A stretch of 64,000 nucleotides of DNA from Pseudomonas koreensis (GCF_024169245.1 NZ_JALJWP010000001.1:2667501-2731500); one strand, 5' to 3'. Shown: positions 24,966-35,562, counted from the first letter of the stretch. The notes: generated from the letters alone by a model not told the origin. Translations and numbers: made by a program.

Positions 24966-25619
24966 TCAGTCGTTACGCGCGCCGCCGAAATAGCCGCAGC
25001 CGCGCTGCACCTGACCGTCGATACGCAACTCGGCGCTCATGTGCTGCACGCTGCCGGTGCTGCTGTCGAGGCAGCGCTGCGGCGCGACCCACAGTTCGAT
25101 GCGCTGGTTGTTGGCTTCGCTGCTGAGATTGAAGCGGCCGTCGCCCAGTTGCTCTTCCACATAGGGCACGGCGAGCGGGGACTGGCCGTCGCGCTCGATG
25201 ACCATGCCTTTGCCGCTGACCTTGACGTTCCACTCCGGGCCATGGCCGGCGGCGCGCAGGATCAACAGTTTGAAATTCGGGTCATCGCAGGCTGTGCCCG
25301 AGCGTTCCGCGCGATACAACTGGCCCAGGTCGAGGCGATCGCCGGAGACCTTGCCGCGCACATCGGCAAACAGCTTGCCCTGTTCGTCGGCGAGGGTGGC
25401 GGCCTCTTGCAGGACGCTGGTGCCGCCGATGTCATTGACTACCAGTTGCCGCTGCTCCTGACACGGCTGGAACACCAGCTTGCCGTCGGCGGCGGTCAGT
25501 TGCCCCTGCATCCGCGTCTGCCCGGCATGGGAAACACTTTCACGCTGGCCGTCGAACAACTGGCAGGCGGCAAACAACGGCAGCAGGGCAACGAGGATTA
25601 ACGGACGGGCAACACGCAT
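24966..25619 (-). CDS. Putative lipoprotein, COG3650-type
   Basis: 217 aa with signal peptide and lipobox LFAAC (Cys19). The mature protein has paired Cys (QPCQEQ, TACDDP, QRCLDS, RGCGYF) that may form disulfides, and ends in the family-typical RIDGQVQRGCGYFGG. Predicted envelope protein of unknown role. ATG 25619 has GGAG upstream. Confidence 0.75.
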   Translation of the reverse strand: MRVARPLILVALLPLFAACQLFDGQRESVSHAGQTRMQGQLTAADGKLVFQPCQEQRQLVVNDIGGTSVLQEAATLADEQGKLFADVRGKVSGDRLDLGQLYRAERSGTACDDPNFKLLILRAAGHGPEWNVKVSGKGMVIERDGQSPLAVPYVEEQLGDGRFNLSSEANNQRIELWVAPQRCLDSSTGSVQHMSAELRIDGQVQRGCGYFGGARND

Positions 25620-25671
25620 CTTTGGCTCTCCAGACAAGTGCTGCCACGTTACGCAGCCTGACCCCCAAATG

Positions 25672-25753
25672 CAAAAGATCGCAGCCTGCGGCAGTTTCTG
25701 CAGGGAACCATAAAGTCCTGTGTAGGAGCTGCCGAAGGCTGCGATCTTTTGCT
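25672..25753. repeat. Inverted repeat, GATCGCAGCC type
   Basis: AAAAGATCGCAGCCTGCGGC at the left and GCCGAAGGCTGCGATCTTTT at the right. Same family as repeats near 43791, 46861, 54173 and 62730. Confidence 0.85.
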
Positions 25754-25754
25754 C

Positions 25755-26354
25755 TTAACCGACGTGAAACGTCTGCCCGGTTTGCAATCCCTCAACACTT
25801 TTCGCGTAGGCCAATGCGACGTCCGCTGCAGGAACCGACTTGAAGCCACGGAAATAGGGCGCGTATTTGCCAAGGGCTTCAGTCAGCACGGTCGGGCTGA
25901 CCGAGTTCACCCGCAGCCCGCGTGGCAGTTCGATGGCGGCGGCGCGGACGAAGCTGTCGAGGGCGCCGTTGACCAGTGCTGCCGAGGCGCCGCTGCGAAT
26001 CGGGTCGTGGCTGAGCACGCCGGTGGTGAAGGTGAACGAGGCACCGTCATTGGCGAATTCGCGACCGATCAGCAGCAGGTTGACCTGGCCCATCAGCTTG
26101 TCTTTCAGACCGAGGGCGAAGCTGTCTTCGGTCATCTCGTCCAGCGCTGCGAAGGTCACGTTGCCCGCGGCGCAGATCAGCGCATCGAACTTGCCGGTCT
26201 GTTCGAACAGCTTGCGGATCGACTCGCTGTCGCTGATATCCACCTGCAAGTCTCCGCTGTTGCGGCCGATGCGAATAACTTCGTGACGCTGCGACAACTC
26301 TTTGTCCACCGCCGAACCGATGGTGCCGCCGGCGCCTATCAACAGAATCTTCAT
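25755..26354 (-). CDS. Short-chain dehydrogenase/reductase
   Basis: 199 aa SDR. The N-terminal Rossmann motif is GAGGTIGS, with ICAAGN (NxAG-like) following. The usual catalytic YxxxK is not obvious; the corresponding segment reads SGASAALVNGALDSFVRAAA, so this belongs to the short atypical SDR group, probably NADP(H)-linked. It is divergent from the LysR gene at 26459, which probably regulates it. Substrate unknown. Confidence 0.85.
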   Translation of the reverse strand: MKILLIGAGGTIGSAVDKELSQRHEVIRIGRNSGDLQVDISDSESIRKLFEQTGKFDALICAAGNVTFAALDEMTEDSFALGLKDKLMGQVNLLLIGREFANDGASFTFTTGVLSHDPIRSGASAALVNGALDSFVRAAAIELPRGLRVNSVSPTVLTEALGKYAPYFRGFKSVPAADVALAYAKSVEGLQTGQTFHVG

Positions 26355-26458
26355 CGAGCTGTACCCCAAGTGAATGAATGAGGTTTCAGTCTAGAGTGGT
26401 TTTTTCAGCGGATAAGCGCACTAATAGGCAACCTTTGGTTTTCAAATGGAAACAATCC

Positions 26459-27373
26459 ATGAGCGAAATGGATGATCTTGCTGCGTTTGCCGTGCTGATC
26501 GAGGCCGGTAGTTTTACCCTCGCGGCGCAGCAGTTGGGCTGCAGCAAGGGCCAGTTGTCCAAGCGCATCAGCCAGCTCGAAGCGCAGTTCAGTGTGGTGT
26601 TGCTGCAACGCACCACCCGGCGCTTGAGCCTGACGGCGGCGGGGGCCGCGCTGCTGCCGCAGGCGCAGGCACTGGTGGTTCAGGTCGAACGGGCACGGCA
26701 GGCGTTGGCGCGTTTGAAGGACGACATGGCCGGCCCCGTGCGCATGACGGTTCCGGTATCGCTCGGCGAGACCTTCTTCGATGGCTTGTTGCTGGAATTT
26801 TCCGGGCAATACCCCGAAGTGCAGATCGAGCTGGAGCTGAACAACAGTTATCGCGATCTGTCCCGCGATGGTTTTGATCTGGCGATTCGCGCCGATGTGG
26901 CGAATGACGAGCGGCTGGTGGCCAAGCCGCTGTTGGCGTGGCACGAAATGACCTGCGCCAGCCCGGCCTACCTTGAACGTTTCGGCGAACCGCAGACGCC
27001 GCAGGCCTTGGCCGAGCATCGTTGCCTGCTCAACAGCCATTACAGCGGGCGCGAAGAATGGCTGTATCACCAGCAGCACGAACTGCTGCGGGTGCGGGTG
27101 TCAGGCCCTTTCGCCAGTAACCATTACAGCCTGCTGAAAAAAGCTGCGTTGACCGGCGCCGGCATCGCTCGTTTGCCATCGTACCTGCTGCAAACCGAAC
27201 TGGCTGAAGGCCGCTTGCGCTGGTTGCTGCGCGATTACCAGACCCGACGGATGCCGATGTATCTGGTGCATCCGTATCAGGGTGGATTGCCGAAACGCAC
27301 GCAGGTGTTGGCGGATTATCTGATGGGCTGGTTCAAACGCAGTGGCGAGGCGCTGGATCGACTGCAGCGCTGA
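26459..27373 (+). CDS. LysR-family transcriptional regulator
   Basis: 304 aa. HTH at residues 16-45 (GSFTLAAQQLGCSKGQLSKR), then a substrate-binding domain. The start is the ATG of MSEMDDLAAF; the longer frame to 26378 is not expected in LysR proteins. It is divergent from the SDR gene with an intergenic space of 104 nt, the standard layout for a LysR regulator and its target. Confidence 0.92.
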   Translation: MSEMDDLAAFAVLIEAGSFTLAAQQLGCSKGQLSKRISQLEAQFSVVLLQRTTRRLSLTAAGAALLPQAQALVVQVERARQALARLKDDMAGPVRMTVPVSLGETFFDGLLLEFSGQYPEVQIELELNNSYRDLSRDGFDLAIRADVANDERLVAKPLLAWHEMTCASPAYLERFGEPQTPQALAEHRCLLNSHYSGREEWLYHQQHELLRVRVSGPFASNHYSLLKKAALTGAGIARLPSYLLQTELAEGRLRWLLRDYQTRRMPMYLVHPYQGGLPKRTQVLADYLMGWFKRSGEALDRLQR

Positions 27374-27384
27374 AAGCAATCCCC

Positions 27385-27475
27385 TTGTAGGAGTGAGCCT
27401 GCTCGCGATCACGGTACATCAGCTACGAATTCATCAACTGACAGTCCGCTATCGCGAGCAGGCTCACTCCTACAA
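27385..27475. repeat. REP pair
   Basis: TGTAGGAGTGAGCCTGCTCG and its complement, separated by about 45 bases, between the LysR gene and the bufferin operon. Confidence 0.9.
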
Positions 27476-27481
27476 TTCAGG

Positions 27482-27958
27482 TCAGCGTTGGAGGCGGCGG
27501 GCAATCAGGTGATCAATCGACAATCTACCCGGCCCCGTCGCCATCAGGTACAGCAACACCGCCGCCCAGGTGCCGTGGGTCGGGTAGGCATCCGGGTAGA
27601 CAAACAGTTGAATGGTCAGGGTCATGCCGAGCAATGCCAGCGCCGAAAACCGTGTGGCGAAGCCGAGCAGAATCAGCAGCGGGAACACATGCTCGGCGAA
27701 CGCCGCCATGTGTGCGGCGAGTTCTGGCGACAACAGCGGCAAGTCGTATTCGCTCTGAAACAGCGGAATCGTCGAATCGGCCAAACGCGGCCAGCCCAGT
27801 TCAAATGTGCCGTCAAACAAGTCGATCGCCAGCCCCTCGACCTTGGTTTGCCCGGATTTCCAGAACACGGCAGCAATGGAAAAACGCGCGACCAAAGCAA
27901 TCAGGCTGTGCGGGATTTTTTCGAACAACGCGATGACGCGCAGGATAAAAGCGTTCAT
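27482..27958 (-). CDS. DoxX-family membrane protein of the bufferin operon
   Basis: 158 aa, four TM segments. It carries the DoxX-type arrangement FSIAAVFWKSGQTKVEG and AEHVFPLLILLGFATRFSAL. It overlaps the upstream DUF2063 gene by 4 nt, and is the last gene of a four-gene operon. DoxX proteins commonly close bufferin operons; the role there is not settled (possible redox or membrane support). Confidence 0.88.
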   Translation of the reverse strand: MNAFILRVIALFEKIPHSLIALVARFSIAAVFWKSGQTKVEGLAIDLFDGTFELGWPRLADSTIPLFQSEYDLPLLSPELAAHMAAFAEHVFPLLILLGFATRFSALALLGMTLTIQLFVYPDAYPTHGTWAAVLLYLMATGPGRLSIDHLIARRLQR

Positions 27959-28713
27959 GGCAACTCCTTGTAATTCAGCCGGGTGATGGCGTTGTGCGCA
28001 ATCAACAGTGCGAGGGTTTGGGCGAGATCGAACGGCGGGCTGTTTTCTGCCGCCGCGAGCAATGGCGAGCCCTCGAGCAAATGACGAATAAACACGCTCG
28101 CACCCGGTTCAAGAGCAAACACCTCAACGTCGAGACCGTTGCGCAGCACCAGGGCATGCTGGCCTTGATTGAGGCCAATGCCCGCCAGACTTGGCTCCTG
28201 CTGATGCGCGGCCCAGATCGCCACTACCGCAAAAGCGGAGTCGAGCAGGCGCAGCGAGGGATGCAGTTCGAAACACAGCTCACTCAGCGACTGCGGATCG
28301 GCCAGCGCGGCACTGACTTGTTCAGACCGGATCGGCTGCGCATCAGCGGCGTGGTAGGCGACAGTACGCAAGTGCTCGAGTCGCGCGACATCCGCGACAT
28401 AAGGCACGCCGGCGATGGGTTCAAACTCTGCGATGAAGTCGGCGAAGTTCTCGCCATAGCGGCTCAGCAACGGACTTTTTGGCGGCTGACTGCGTACGAA
28501 AATCGCTGCCATCGCGCGAAAGAATTCCTCACCGACCAATTGCTGCACCACCGGATAACTGTCGGCCAGGGCATTGATCAGCGAGCTCTGCACATTGTTG
28601 CGATAGACCGCGAAACGCCGCGACGGATCGGCGCCGTTGCGGCTGCCCAGGCCCTTGGGGCAGGGCAGGTGCACATCGAGCAGGGCGTCGGCGAAGTCCG
28701 CTTGCGTGCTCAT
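27955..28713 (-). CDS. DUF2063/HvfC-BufC family partner protein
   Basis: 252 aa. DUF2063 domain (about 1-95: [34 protein letters not shown]). It is the partner of the MNIO enzyme that modifies Cys residues of the precursor, probably helping recognise the peptide. It overlaps the MNIO gene by 4 nt (ATGA). Confidence 0.88.
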   Translation of the reverse strand: MSTQADFADALLDVHLPCPKGLGSRNGADPSRRFAVYRNNVQSSLINALADSYPVVQQLVGEEFFRAMAAIFVRSQPPKSPLLSRYGENFADFIAEFEPIAGVPYVADVARLEHLRTVAYHAADAQPIRSEQVSAALADPQSLSELCFELHPSLRLLDSAFAVVAIWAAHQQEPSLAGIGLNQGQHALVLRNGLDVEVFALEPGASVFIRHLLEGSPLLAAAENSPPFDLAQTLALLIAHNAITRLNYKELP

Positions 28714-29597
28714 GCCGCACGCTCCGCTCGACGCAACAGCGTCTCGGCTTGCTGCGCTTCGGCGAGCAACACGTCGAAGGCCGGCACTTGATTGTCGCGT
28801 TCGATCAGCGTCGCCACCGGGCCGATACGTTGCAGCACTTGCCGGTACAGATCCCAGACGGCCTGATCAATCGGCGCGCCGTGATCGTCAATCAGCAAGC
28901 GATCGCCGAGGTTGTCGCAATCTTCAGCGAAGCCGGCCAGATGAATTTCGCCGACTGCGTGCAGCGGTAACGCATCGAGATAGGCCAGTGGATCGCGTTG
29001 ATGATTGACGCACGACACATAGACATTGTTGACGTCGAGCAACAAGCCGCAGCCGCTGCGGCGGATCACTTCAGCGATGAACTCGGCTTCGTCGATCGTC
29101 GAATGCTCAAACGCCAGATACGTCGCCGGATTCTCCAGCAGCATCGGTCGTTTCAGGGTGTTCTGCACTTGGTCGATGTGCGCGCAGACGCGGTTCAGCG
29201 TCGGCGTGTCGTAGGCCAGTGGCAGCAGATCATTGAGGAACACCGGGCCGTGGCTCGACCAGGCCAGATGTTCGGAAAAGGCTTGTGGCTGATAGCGCTC
29301 GATCAGCTCGGCGAGGCGTTTGAGGTGCTGGCTGTCCAGCGGGCCTTCGCCACCGATCGACAGTCCCACGCCGTGCAATGACAGCGGGTACTGCTCACGA
29401 ATCAAACCAAGAAAATGATGAAACGGGCCGCCGGCCACCATGTAGTTTTCGGCGTGGACTTCGAAGAAACCGAGGTCCGGCAAGGAACCGAGCACTTCAA
29501 GGAAGTGCCCGGTCTTGAGCCCCAGCCCGGCGCGGGCAGGGAGCTCGGTGCGAGCTGCCTGAGTGCGCGGCAGGGACGGTTCGTGATGACTGAACAT
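28710..29597 (-). CDS. DUF692/MNIO family enzyme (BufB-like)
   Basis: 295 aa. Multinuclear non-haem iron-dependent oxidative enzyme: TIM-barrel with metal ligands in [49 protein letters not shown] and GEIHLAGF. In bufferin systems it converts Cys residues of the precursor to sulfur heterocycles. The start is ATG 29597; a GTG 9 nt upstream is the alternative. It lies between the precursor and the DUF2063 gene. Confidence 0.9.
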   Translation of the reverse strand: MFSHHEPSLPRTQAARTELPARAGLGLKTGHFLEVLGSLPDLGFFEVHAENYMVAGGPFHHFLGLIREQYPLSLHGVGLSIGGEGPLDSQHLKRLAELIERYQPQAFSEHLAWSSHGPVFLNDLLPLAYDTPTLNRVCAHIDQVQNTLKRPMLLENPATYLAFEHSTIDEAEFIAEVIRRSGCGLLLDVNNVYVSCVNHQRDPLAYLDALPLHAVGEIHLAGFAEDCDNLGDRLLIDDHGAPIDQAVWDLYRQVLQRIGPVATLIERDNQVPAFDVLLAEAQQAETLLRRAERAA

Positions 29598-29622
29598 GGG
29601 CGTCACTCAGGCAGGCCGTGGA

Positions 29623-29928
29623 TCAGGACTTGGCTTTGAAGGCTTCGAGCTGACCGAAACCGGTCGGCGAGGTTTTGCTCTCGGTGGTGGCGCAGGTGCC
29701 CTTCGGAACGAGCTTCCAGGCGTTGGCCTGATAGTCCATTTTCGCCGTGCCGGCGCAGGTGGTCCCGGCACCTGCGGCGCAATCATTCTTGCCCTTGAGG
29801 GCCACACCGAAGCATTTTTCCATGTTGGCATCGGCGGCCTGGGCGGTGGAGACAGTGGCGATGCTCAGAGCGGAACCGAGGGCCAGAACCAGGGCGGTGG
29901 CGGACAGGGTGCGGGTGGTTGCAGTCAT
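29623..29928 (-). CDS. Bufferin precursor, DUF2282
   Basis: 101 aa with a signal peptide (cleavage near AQA-A, residue 31) and four Cys in the mature part (C39, C50, C58, C79) with spacing EKCFG ... NDCAAG ... TTCAGT ... GTCATT, as in DUF2282 precursors. By family knowledge the modified peptide is exported and sequesters copper in the periplasm. It is the first gene of the operon. Confidence 0.88.
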   Translation of the reverse strand: MTATTRTLSATALVLALGSALSIATVSTAQAADANMEKCFGVALKGKNDCAAGAGTTCAGTAKMDYQANAWKLVPKGTCATTESKTSPTGFGQLEAFKAKS

Positions 29929-30058
29929 GATGTTTCTCCAGATTTATCAGGGTTTCTGCAAGCGGTTTGCGCTTGCTTGTCCCTCTAGAGAACGGGTGGG
30001 GGGATGCGTTACACGCGGGGCTCAATTTTTTATAAAAATCTTCAGACCACCGCGTCCC

Positions 30059-30150
30059 CTGTAGGAGTGAGCCTGCTCGCGATGGCGCTTTGTCAGTCAC
30101 TGCCGTTGCGACTGATACACCGCTTTCGTGAGCAGGCTCACTCCTACAGG
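30059..30150. repeat. REP pair
   Basis: TGTAGGAGTGAGCCTGCTCG and its near-complement, with a diverged right arm (TTCGTGAGCAGGCTCACTCC). Confidence 0.85.
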
Positions 30151-30167
30151 GGATTTGTGGTGGGCAT

Positions 30168-30195
30168 AAAAAAACGGCCCGAAGACCGTTTTTTT
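30168..30195. terminator. Bidirectional terminator after livF
   Basis: AAAAAAACGG / CCGTTTTTTT with an 8-nt loop. It can end the liv transcript on the minus strand. Confidence 0.8.
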
Positions 30196-30210
30196 GTCCA
30201 GCGATAACAC

Positions 30211-30912
30211 TCAACCGCCGAGATACGCCTCGCGTACTTTCGGGTCGGTCAGCAGCGCTTCACCGGTGCCTTGCATGACCACGCGGCCGTTCTCCAGAAC
30301 GTAGGCGCGGTCGGCGATTTTCAGCGCCTGGTTGGCGTTCTGCTCGACCAGGAACACCGTCACCCCGTCCTTGCGCAGCTGTTCGATGATGTCGAAGATC
30401 TGCTGGATGATGATAGGCGCCAGGCCCAGCGACGGCTCGTCGAGCAGCAGCAGCTTGGGCTTGCTCATCAGCGCGCGGCCGATGGCGAGCATCTGCTGTT
30501 CGCCGCCGGACATGGTGCCGCCGCGCTGGTTGAAGCGTTCTTTCAGGCGTGGGAAAAGTCCGAGAACCTTGTCCATCTGTTCCTGATAGTCGCCCTTGTC
30601 GGTGAAAAATCCGCCCATCGACAGGTTTTCTTCCACGGTCAGACGGGCAAACACCCGACGACCTTCCGGGACCACGGCGATGCTCTTGCGCATGATCTGC
30701 GACGAGTCCTGGCCGACCAGTTCCTCACCCATGTAGCGGATGCTGCCGCTGTGCGCCTGCGGCGAACCGCAGAGTGTCATCAGCAGCGTGGATTTCCCGG
30801 CACCGTTGGCGCCGATCAGCGTCACGATCTCGCCCTGACGGACTTCGACGTTGACGCTGTGCAGGGCCTGGATCTTGCCGTAGAAGGTGGAAACGTTTTC
30901 GAACTGCAGCAT
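30211..30912 (-). CDS. livF: Branched-chain amino-acid ABC transporter ATPase LivF
   Basis: 233 aa ATP-binding subunit. Walker A GANGAGKST, ABC signature MSGGEQQML, Walker B LLLDEPSLGL. It pairs with LivG to power Leu/Ile/Val uptake through LivHM. Last gene of the liv operon, directly abutting livG; also named braG in Pseudomonas. Confidence 0.96.
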   Translation of the reverse strand: MLQFENVSTFYGKIQALHSVNVEVRQGEIVTLIGANGAGKSTLLMTLCGSPQAHSGSIRYMGEELVGQDSSQIMRKSIAVVPEGRRVFARLTVEENLSMGGFFTDKGDYQEQMDKVLGLFPRLKERFNQRGGTMSGGEQQMLAIGRALMSKPKLLLLDEPSLGLAPIIIQQIFDIIEQLRKDGVTVFLVEQNANQALKIADRAYVLENGRVVMQGTGEALLTDPKVREAYLGG

Positions 30913-31680
30913 TTACGCTTCCCCCAGGTAGGCTTTGATCACTTCAGGATTGTCGCGGATCTGCTCCGGCGTGCCGTCGGCCAGCGGTGTGCCCTGATTG
31001 ATCACGACGATGTGGTCGGAAATGCTCATGACCAGCTTCATGTCGTGTTCGATCAACAGCACGGTGACGTTGTGCTCTTCGCGCAACACACCGATCAGCG
31101 CCTTGAGGTCTTCGGTTTCCTTCGGGTTCAGGCCGGCGGCCGGTTCGTCGAGCATGAGGATCCGTGGGCGGGTCATCATGCAGCGGGCGATTTCCAGGCG
31201 CCGTTGCTGGCCGTAGGCGAGGGTGCCGGCGGTGCGGTTGGCGAACTCTTTGAGATTGACCTTTTCCAGCCAGTACTCGGCAAACTCCATGGCCTCGCGC
31301 TCGCTTTTGCGGAACGCCGGGGTCTTGAACAGGCCTGACAGGAAGTTGGTGTTCAAGTGACGATGCTGGGCGATCAACAGGTTCTCGACCGCGGTCATGT
31401 CCTTGAACAAACGCACGTTCTGGAAAGTACGCACCACGCCCTTGAGGGCGATCTTGTGGCCCGGCAGGCCCTGGATCGGCTCGCCGTCGAGCAGGATGCT
31501 GCCGCCGGTAGGCTGATAGAAACCGGTCAGGCAGTTGAACACGGTGGTCTTGCCGGCGCCGTTCGGGCCGATCAGGGCAACTACCTGTTTTTCCTTGACG
31601 GTCAGCGCCACGCCGTTGACCGCCAGCAAGCCGCCGAAGCGCATGCTCAGATTTTCGACTTTAAGGATCTCGCGGCTCAT
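30913..31680 (-). CDS. livG: Branched-chain amino-acid ABC transporter ATPase LivG
   Basis: 255 aa. Walker [10 protein letters not shown], Walker [13 protein letters not shown], and the longer C-terminal region characteristic of LivG. Overlaps livM by 4 nt and abuts livF. Also named braF. Confidence 0.96.
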   Translation of the reverse strand: MSREILKVENLSMRFGGLLAVNGVALTVKEKQVVALIGPNGAGKTTVFNCLTGFYQPTGGSILLDGEPIQGLPGHKIALKGVVRTFQNVRLFKDMTAVENLLIAQHRHLNTNFLSGLFKTPAFRKSEREAMEFAEYWLEKVNLKEFANRTAGTLAYGQQRRLEIARCMMTRPRILMLDEPAAGLNPKETEDLKALIGVLREEHNVTVLLIEHDMKLVMSISDHIVVINQGTPLADGTPEQIRDNPEVIKAYLGEA

Positions 31681-32933
31681 TTGCGCAACTCCATGTGTGG
31701 GCGTTGCATCGGCAGCAGACCTTGTGGACGCCAGATCATCATCAGCACCATCAGCGCACCGAACATCAACATGCGGTACTCGCTGAACTCACGCATCATT
31801 TCCGGCAACAGGATCATCACGATCGCCGCCAGGATCACGCCCAGTTGCGAGCCCATGCCACCCAGCACGACGATGGCGAGGATGATCGCCGACTCGATGA
31901 AGGTGAACGACTCCGGGGTCACCAGACCCTGGCGCGCGGCGAAGAAGCTGCCGGCGAAACCGGCGAACGCAGCACCCAGGGTGAACGCGGAAAGCTTGAT
32001 CACGGTCGGGTTCAGGCCCAACGCGCGGCAGGCGATTTCGTCTTCACGCAGCGCTTCCCACGCGCGACCGATCGGCATGCGCAGCAGACGGTTGATCACG
32101 AACAGCGCGGCCAGTGCCAGCAACAGCGCAACCAGGTAAAGGAAGATCACCTTGTTGATCGAGTTGTATTGCAGGCCGAAATACTCGTGGAACGTCTGCA
32201 GGCCTTCGGCGGCCTTGCGCTCGAAGGTCAGGCCGAAGAACGTCGGTTTTTCGATATTGCTGATGCCGTTCGGGCCACCGGTGATATCGGTCAGGTTACG
32301 CAGGAACAGACGGATGATCTCGCCGAAACCCAAGGTCACGATCGCCAGATAGTCACCGCGCAAACGCAGCACCGGGAAGCCCAGCAGGAAGCCGAACGTC
32401 GCCGCCATCAGGCCGGCAATCGGCAGGCAGATCCAGAAACTCAGCCCGTAGTAGTGCGACAGCAGCGCGTAGCTGTAGGCGCCGACGGCGTAGAAACCGA
32501 CGTAACCGAGGTCGAGCAGACCGGCCAGACCGACGACGATGTTCAGGCCCAGGCCGAGCATCACGTAGATCAGGATCAGCGTTGCGATATCCACCGCGCC
32601 ACGGGAGCCGAAGAACGGCCAGACCAGGGCGATCAGAATCAGCGCAATGATGAAATAGCGCTGGGTGGTCGGCAGGGTCAGAAAGTTGCTGGCCTTGGCC
32701 GGGATCAGCGGCATGCCCGGCGAGGAGCGCCAGGCCTTGCTGATCTGCTGGTTGAACAGCACGCGCAAGAACATCAGTACCGAGCAGATCGCGATGGTCG
32801 CGAGGATGGCCGGGCTGGTGTTGTGCACTTCCAGATTGATGCCGACGATGGTCAGTTTCAGTCCGAGTACCGGGTAGGCCACCGCCCACACCAGCAAGGC
32901 ACTGAACAGTGCCTGTTTAAGATTCCTAGTCAT
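31677..32933 (-). CDS. livM: Branched-chain amino-acid permease LivM
   Basis: 418 aa inner-membrane subunit with about 10 TM helices; conserved [16 protein letters not shown] and [15 protein letters not shown] (ATPase-coupling loop). Overlaps livH and livG by 4 nt each. Also named braE. Confidence 0.95.
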   Translation of the reverse strand: MTRNLKQALFSALLVWAVAYPVLGLKLTIVGINLEVHNTSPAILATIAICSVLMFLRVLFNQQISKAWRSSPGMPLIPAKASNFLTLPTTQRYFIIALILIALVWPFFGSRGAVDIATLILIYVMLGLGLNIVVGLAGLLDLGYVGFYAVGAYSYALLSHYYGLSFWICLPIAGLMAATFGFLLGFPVLRLRGDYLAIVTLGFGEIIRLFLRNLTDITGGPNGISNIEKPTFFGLTFERKAAEGLQTFHEYFGLQYNSINKVIFLYLVALLLALAALFVINRLLRMPIGRAWEALREDEIACRALGLNPTVIKLSAFTLGAAFAGFAGSFFAARQGLVTPESFTFIESAIILAIVVLGGMGSQLGVILAAIVMILLPEMMREFSEYRMLMFGALMVLMMIWRPQGLLPMQRPHMELRK

Positions 32934-33853
32934 ACTTTCTCAACCTCCGGACGGCCCAGAATGCCGGTCGGACGGAACAACAGCACCAGAACCAGCAGGC
33001 CGAACGCAACGACGTCCTTGTACTGGTCGCCGAAGATATCGGCACCGAACGCTTCCGCTACACCCAGCACCAGACCGCCGAGCATGGCCCCGGGGATGCT
33101 GCCGATGCCGCCCAGTACCGCAGCGGTGAAGGCCTTGAGGCCGACAAGGAAACCGGCGTTCGGGTTGATCACGCCGTATTGCATGCTCAGCAGCACTGCT
33201 GCAACAGCTGCCAGCGCAGCACCGATGACGAAGGTCAGGGCGATGATGTTGTTGGTGTTTATGCCGAGCAGGTTGGCCATCTTGATGTCCTCGGCACAGG
33301 CACGGCAGGCGCGGCCCAGGCGGGAACGGGAGATGAACAGGGTCAGGCCGAGCATGGCGATCAGGGTCACGACGAACACCACGATCTGCATGTAGGAAAT
33401 CAGCACTTCTTGTGCGCCACCCGGACCGAAGGCGAAGTTGCCCGGGATCAGGTTGGGGATCGCTTTGTCCTTGGAGTCTTGCGCCAGCAGAACGGTGTTC
33501 TGCAGGAAGATCGACATACCGATGGCGGAAATCAGCGGGATCAGACGGTTGCTGCCGCGCAGGGGGCGGTAGGCGATCCGTTCGATGCTGTAACCGTAAG
33601 AACTGGTGACGACGATGCTGGCGATGAACGCCGCGGTCATCAACAGCGGGACACTGTCGAGTCCCATCATGGTCAGCCCGGCAATGGCGATGAACGCCAC
33701 GTAGGAACCGATCATGTACACCTCGCCGTGGGCGAAGTTGATCATTCCAATGATGCCGTAAACCATCGTGTAGCCGATGGCGATCAGGGCATACATGCTG
33801 CCAACGTTGAGGCCGTTAACCAGCTGTTGGAAGAAGTGATAGAGGTCAGGCAT
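32930..33853 (-). CDS. livH: Branched-chain amino-acid permease LivH
   Basis: 307 aa inner-membrane subunit; conserved [20 protein letters not shown] and the coupling segment [19 protein letters not shown] 33853 has TAGGAG upstream. First permease gene after livJ, from which it is separated by a terminator, so livJ may be expressed at a higher level. Also named braD. Confidence 0.95.
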   Translation of the reverse strand: MPDLYHFFQQLVNGLNVGSMYALIAIGYTMVYGIIGMINFAHGEVYMIGSYVAFIAIAGLTMMGLDSVPLLMTAAFIASIVVTSSYGYSIERIAYRPLRGSNRLIPLISAIGMSIFLQNTVLLAQDSKDKAIPNLIPGNFAFGPGGAQEVLISYMQIVVFVVTLIAMLGLTLFISRSRLGRACRACAEDIKMANLLGINTNNIIALTFVIGAALAAVAAVLLSMQYGVINPNAGFLVGLKAFTAAVLGGIGSIPGAMLGGLVLGVAEAFGADIFGDQYKDVVAFGLLVLVLLFRPTGILGRPEVEKV

Positions 33854-34032
33854 TACAGCGCTCCTAAAAACCTGTACGCATTTCACTGGTGGAGTCATTT
33901 TCCCGCCCGGCCCCGTGGATCTCTATCCACTTCGAATCCGGGTTTTGCCAGCGAACCGCTGATGACGGTTTTGAGATTTTCAGGTGGGCAGACTGGCGGA
34001 TCACGCCAGCGCGGCCCTTACATTCGCAAAAC

Positions 34033-34058
34033 AAAGCCCACGGCACGCCGTGGGCTTT
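34033..34058 (-). terminator. Terminator/attenuator between livJ and livHMGF
   Basis: AAAGCCCACGGC-AC-GCCGTGGGCTTT-type stem, followed on the minus strand by T-rich sequence. It probably reduces read-through from livJ. Confidence 0.75.
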
Positions 34059-34082
34059 ATTGGCAGTCAGTCGGGCAAGGCC

Positions 34083-35210
34083 TTACTGAGGCGAAACTTC
34101 GGTTTTAGGTTTGCCGTTGTGCCACTCGTACACGACAAATTTGAAGTCCTTCAGGTCGCCCTTGTCGTCGAAGCTCAGGTCACCGGTCGGGGTCTTGAAC
34201 GAACCGGCGTGGATGGCTTCAGCCACTTTGGTCGCGTCTTCGGACTTGGCCGCCTTGATGCCTTCGGCAATCACGGTCACCGCCGAGTAGGACGGGAACA
34301 CGAACGGACCGCTCGGATCTTCTTTCTTGGCTTTGAATGCGTCAGCCAGAGCAACGTTGGCCGGATCCTGGTCGAAGGATTTCGGCAGGGTCACCAGCAG
34401 ACCTTCGGACGCGTCCTTGGCAATCTGGGTGATCGAGTCGTTACCCACGCCTTCCGGACCCATGAAGCGGGCTTTCAGGCCTTTTTCCTGAGCCTGACGC
34501 AGGATCAGACCCAGCTCCGGGTGGTAGCCGCCGTAGTAGACGAAGTCGACGTTGGCTTGCTTGAGCTTGGCGATGATTGCGGAGAAGTCCTTGTCGCCAG
34601 CGTTGACGCCTTCGAAGACGGCAACCTTGGTGCCTTTCTTCTCGAGGGTCGATTTGACGGCGGTGGCGATGCCTTCACCGTACTGCTGTTTGTCGTGCAG
34701 CACGCCAACCACTTTCGGTTTGACGTGATCAGCAATGTAGTTGCCGGCGGCAGGGCCCTGGGCGCTGTCGAGACCGATGGTGCGGAAGATCATTTTGTAG
34801 CCACGAGCGGTGATGTCCGGGCTGGTGGCAGCCGGGGTGATCATGATCACGCCTTCGTCTTCGTAGATGTCCGAAGCTGGCTGGGTGGAGCTGGAGCACA
34901 GGTGACCGACCACGAACTTGACGCCGTCGTTGACGACCTTGTTCGCTACCGCTACCGCTTGTTTCGGATCGCAGGCATCGTCGTATTCAACGGCTTGCAG
35001 TTGCTTGCCGTCGACGCCGCCCTTGGCGTTGATCTGCTCGATGGCCATTTTTGCGCCACTGAACTGCATGTCGCCGTACTGGGCTACTGGACCGGTCTTG
35101 GGGCCGGCGATACCGATTTTGATGGTGTCAGCTGCGAACGAATGGCTGGCAACCCCGGCCAGAACCATAGCGGCAAACAGTTTGGAAATCTGCTTAGTAG
35201 CCTTAGTCAT
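34083..35210 (-). CDS. livJ: Branched-chain amino-acid periplasmic binding protein LivJ
   Basis: 375 aa with signal peptide (cleavage near SFAA). Periplasmic Leu/Ile/Val-binding protein: DTIKIGIAGPKTGPVAQYG and VVGHLCSSSTQPASDIY carry the ligand pocket residues of the family. It is the first gene of the liv cluster, also called braC. Confidence 0.95.
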   Translation of the reverse strand: MTKATKQISKLFAAMVLAGVASHSFAADTIKIGIAGPKTGPVAQYGDMQFSGAKMAIEQINAKGGVDGKQLQAVEYDDACDPKQAVAVANKVVNDGVKFVVGHLCSSSTQPASDIYEDEGVIMITPAATSPDITARGYKMIFRTIGLDSAQGPAAGNYIADHVKPKVVGVLHDKQQYGEGIATAVKSTLEKKGTKVAVFEGVNAGDKDFSAIIAKLKQANVDFVYYGGYHPELGLILRQAQEKGLKARFMGPEGVGNDSITQIAKDASEGLLVTLPKSFDQDPANVALADAFKAKKEDPSGPFVFPSYSAVTVIAEGIKAAKSEDATKVAEAIHAGSFKTPTGDLSFDDKGDLKDFKFVVYEWHNGKPKTEVSPQ

Positions 35211-35310
35211 AGTGCTCCACTCTTACTGTTGTATTTTTTAGAGTTCTGGCGCCGTAGCAGCAGAACCGGGTCAGATATCTTTGCGATACCCTCCGGAAAA
35301 TGCCCCGGCA

Positions 35311-35326
35311 ACTGTACCGGTACAGT
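35311..35326. promoter_or_regulatory. Perfect 16-bp palindrome upstream of livJ
   Basis: ACTGTACCGGTACAGT, about 100 bp before the livJ start in a 352-bp interval that otherwise holds only promoter DNA. Probably an operator; the CTG(N8)CAG spacing rules out a canonical LexA box (N10). Confidence 0.5.
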
Positions 35327-35562
35327 GTAGAGCGCCGCTTGATCAACTGGGAAGCAGGCGCCACGGGGCAAAACTTGAGGGTGTCGCATTTTTGAATGAA
35401 AGAGACAGAATTGCGGCGGGGCAATCGGGGGCATATATCCCAAAAGGCAGCATTCCCTGGCCTTCCTGCTTTTTTCGTTCGGTGCAGCGATTTGCAACCG
35501 GGTTTTTCTGACGGACCACCGACGTTATCATTCGCGTCGTTTTCTTTTCCGGACAGCTCCCC

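Noticed and set aside
35311..35326. LexA box upstream of livJ
   Set aside because: CTG and CAG are separated by 8 bases, not 10.
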